Source: Paenibacillus lutimineralis
GTDB lineage: Bacteria; Bacillota; Bacilli; Paenibacillales; Paenibacillaceae
Assembly: GCF_003991425.1 (NCBI RefSeq)
Contig: NZ_CP034346.1
Coordinates: 2,517,501-2,581,500 of the forward strand
Reading direction: 5' to 3'
DNA length: 64,000 nucleotides
The notes under the pieces are model-generated. The model ran no database searches, was not told the DNA's origin, and worked only from the letters and a program-made list of their open reading frames with translations. A program made the position numbers and the translations under genes. Below, in pieces: positions 62,574-64,000 of this stretch. Position 1 is the first letter of the stretch. Every line of letters begins with the position of its first letter.

Positions 62574-63242
62574 ATGATTCTAGAAAAACTTGAATTGCTG
62601 ACTGCAAATCTGCAAGCAACGAAGTCGTTCTATCAAGATGTGCTTGAATTGCAGCTTGTTGAAGACAAGGAAGATACTTTCACGGTACAGGCAGGGGCGA
62701 CCCGCATCAGGTTTGAGGCAACGGAGGCATATGATCGTCCATTCTATCATTTTGCGTTGAATATTCCCGAGAATAAATTCCATGAAGCGAAGAGTTGGAT
62801 TCAGTCCCGGGTGCCATTAATTCAGGAAGAAGGAGACGACGAGGTATTCTTTACCTCCTGGAATGCCCACTCGTTATATTTCGAAGATCCTTCGGGCAAT
62901 ATTGTTGAATTTATCGCTCGTCATAACCTCTCTAATGCGATCTCTCATTCTTATAACAGCGGTGAGATCAACGGCGTGAGTGAGATCGGTGTAGTTGCTG
63001 AAGAGGTAATCCCGTTTGTGAGGACCTTGAATGAGATCGGTCTGCCTAACTGGAAAGAGGACAGTGAGGGACTTACTCCGGTGGGAGATGAGCTTGGCTT
63101 ATTCATCGTCGTCAAGAAGGGGAGGATCTGGTTCTTCTCGAATCAGAAGCCTGCCGAATATTACCCGCTGCGAGTTTCCATACAAGGGATTGGCTGGCTT
63201 ACCTTTGCAGAGGATTCAACGTTTACTGTTATAGAAGTATAG
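62574..63242 (+). CDS. VOC-superfamily (glyoxalase/dioxygenase-like) protein
   Basis: The 222-residue protein has a first VOC module at about residues 1-117 (MILEKLELLTANLQATKSFY, then HSLYFEDPSGNIVEFIARHNL) and a second, partial module after 135. The potential metal ligands (His in FYHFAL, Glu in NIVEF) are present. No substrate can be named. GGGGAAGAAGG precedes the ATG. Confidence 0.8.
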   Translation: MILEKLELLTANLQATKSFYQDVLELQLVEDKEDTFTVQAGATRIRFEATEAYDRPFYHFALNIPENKFHEAKSWIQSRVPLIQEEGDDEVFFTSWNAHSLYFEDPSGNIVEFIARHNLSNAISHSYNSGEINGVSEIGVVAEEVIPFVRTLNEIGLPNWKEDSEGLTPVGDELGLFIVVKKGRIWFFSNQKPAEYYPLRVSIQGIGWLTFAEDSTFTVIEV

Positions 63243-63257
63243 AGAGTAGGAATATAG

Positions 63258-63785
63258 GTGACTAATCTGACTTTGGAATTCCTATCGCAGGAGAACACGG
63301 AAGAAATTCTTGAATTTGAGAAGGAAAACCGGGATTTTTTTGAAGCCTTCGTCCCTTCGAGAGGGGATGAATATTATCAACCTGCTATTTTCCAGGGAAT
63401 CATAAACAGCCTGATTGAAGAACAGCTTCAGGATCTATGCTATATGTACGTTATTCGGAATCAGGAAGGCGAAATGGTCGGCCGGATAAATATAGTTAAT
63501 ATTGTGCAGGAAGGATGTAGAAGAGCGGAGCTTGGCTATCGAATTGGTCAGAAGCATGGCGGAAAGGGATATGCCACAGCGGCTGTGAAGCTTATTATGA
63601 GTGAAGCCTTTGGCCGACATCGGATAGAGCATTTGGATGCAGGTACTTCACCTTCCAATATGGGATCACAGATCGTACTCCTCAAGAATGGATTTGAATT
63701 TGTTCGCAGAGAAGAAAAGGCCGTGCAGGTGGGTGACCGCTGGGAGGACAGCATTTGGTTTATGAAGAAAAAGATGGCGGACTGA
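63258..63785 (+). CDS. GNAT acetyltransferase, RimJ/RimL type
   Basis: The 175-residue acetyltransferase has the acetyl-CoA loop GYRIGQKHGGKGYATAAVKLIMSEAF and the closing LDAGTSPSNMGSQIVLLKNGFEFVRRE. The GTG at 63258 follows AGTAGG. The RimJ/RimL group acts on protein N-termini or small amines, and the target is unknown. Confidence 0.88.
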   Translation: MTNLTLEFLSQENTEEILEFEKENRDFFEAFVPSRGDEYYQPAIFQGIINSLIEEQLQDLCYMYVIRNQEGEMVGRINIVNIVQEGCRRAELGYRIGQKHGGKGYATAAVKLIMSEAFGRHRIEHLDAGTSPSNMGSQIVLLKNGFEFVRREEKAVQVGDRWEDSIWFMKKKMAD

Positions 63786-63866
63786 GCGGTAAAGTTATTC
63801 GTAGGATTGAGTTGCAGCTTGTCATGACCGAAAAGAATTTGGATTTCGCCTAGGAGGAACCCAATT

Positions 63867-64000
63867 ATGTATGAACTCAAAACGAAAGAAACCGATGGTA
63901 GCGTTATTGAATTTATCGAGAGCATTGAGAATGTGAAAAAGCGTGAAGATGCATATCAACTGCTCGATATATTCACGGACACGACAGGCTATGAAGCGAA
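63867..64000 (+). CDS. DUF1801 (YdhG-like) protein, N-terminal part
   Basis: The gene runs off the window after 44 codons. The visible part reads MYELKTKETDGSVIEFIESI followed by ENVKKREDAYQLLDIFTDTT, which matches the N-terminus of DUF1801-family proteins as I know them. AGGAGG lies nine bases before the ATG. The function of the family is not established. Confidence 0.75.
   Translation, partial: MYELKTKETDGSVIEFIESIENVKKREDAYQLLDIFTDTTGYEA

Overview
The window looks like chromosomal DNA of a spore-forming Gram-positive bacterium of the order Bacillales, most probably Paenibacillus or a close relative. The grounds are strong AGGAGG-type ribosome sites with frequent GTG and TTG starts, a T-box leader, an S-layer-homology protein, amidases carrying copper-amine-oxidase-like and AMIN domains, a 32-residue YjcZ-like sporulation peptide, a double-headed dynamin, and YesN/YesM-type two-component regulators. 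No tRNA, rRNA, CRISPR array, phage or transposase gene was seen. The species assignment is inference; no database search was possible.

Layout. 1-3.5 kb: proline biosynthesis on the minus strand (proB-proA behind a proline T-box, then the start of proC). 3.5-9.2 kb: an HTH regulator with an MFS exporter, a cupin protein, a nitrilase-family amidohydrolase, a LysR regulator and a signal peptidase I. 9.6-11.7 kb: leuC-leuD. 12.1-19.6 kb: a cell-envelope cluster, with a tandemly duplicated pair (secreted N-acetylmuramoyl-L-alanine amidase plus GerM-domain lipoprotein) followed by a large S-layer-homology protein. 19.7-30.3 kb: nth, a small unknown protein, a fused dynamin, a heterodimeric ABC exporter, purT and an acetyltransferase. 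30.4-39.5 kb: a papain-like hydrolase facing a sugar-uptake locus in which a response regulator, a histidine kinase and a sugar-binding lipoprotein precede mglB-mglA-mglC. 39.7-44.6 kb: a CAP-domain protein, a coiled-coil protein, the YjcZ-like peptide, an SGNH hydrolase and an ABC-2 transporter. 44.9-49.3 kb: parE-parC. 49.4-52.3 kb: a ROK repressor opposite nucleoside salvage genes. 52.3-54.4 kb: a LysR regulator opposite ilvE. 54.8-64 kb: MarR, Nudix, SemiSWEET and YcxB-like genes, a bacitracin/lantibiotic-type ABC exporter opposite its two-component system, then APH, VOC, GNAT and DUF1801-like genes.

The most unusual signal is a family of intergenic elements bounded by the inverted repeat GTTCAAAAAGTCC / GGACTTTTTGAAC. 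Seven clear copies and one weak remnant lie between 11 and 45 kb, as long forms (167 and 202 bp) and as internally deleted or inverted short forms. Nearly all end a few bases before the ribosome-binding site of the next gene. A second, unrelated repeat class with a TAGCG...CGTTA skeleton occurs upstream of proA/proC and upstream of leuC.

Regulatory sites that fit the neighbouring genes include a promoter with an operator array in front of the HTH/MFS pair, an ATAG-N7-CTAT site plus a shared 11-mer at leuC and ilvE, a cre-like site at mglB, nested inverted repeats between the ROK gene and the purine nucleoside phosphorylase gene, and 11-bp-spaced direct repeats ahead of the first amidase and of the bacitracin-type response regulator.
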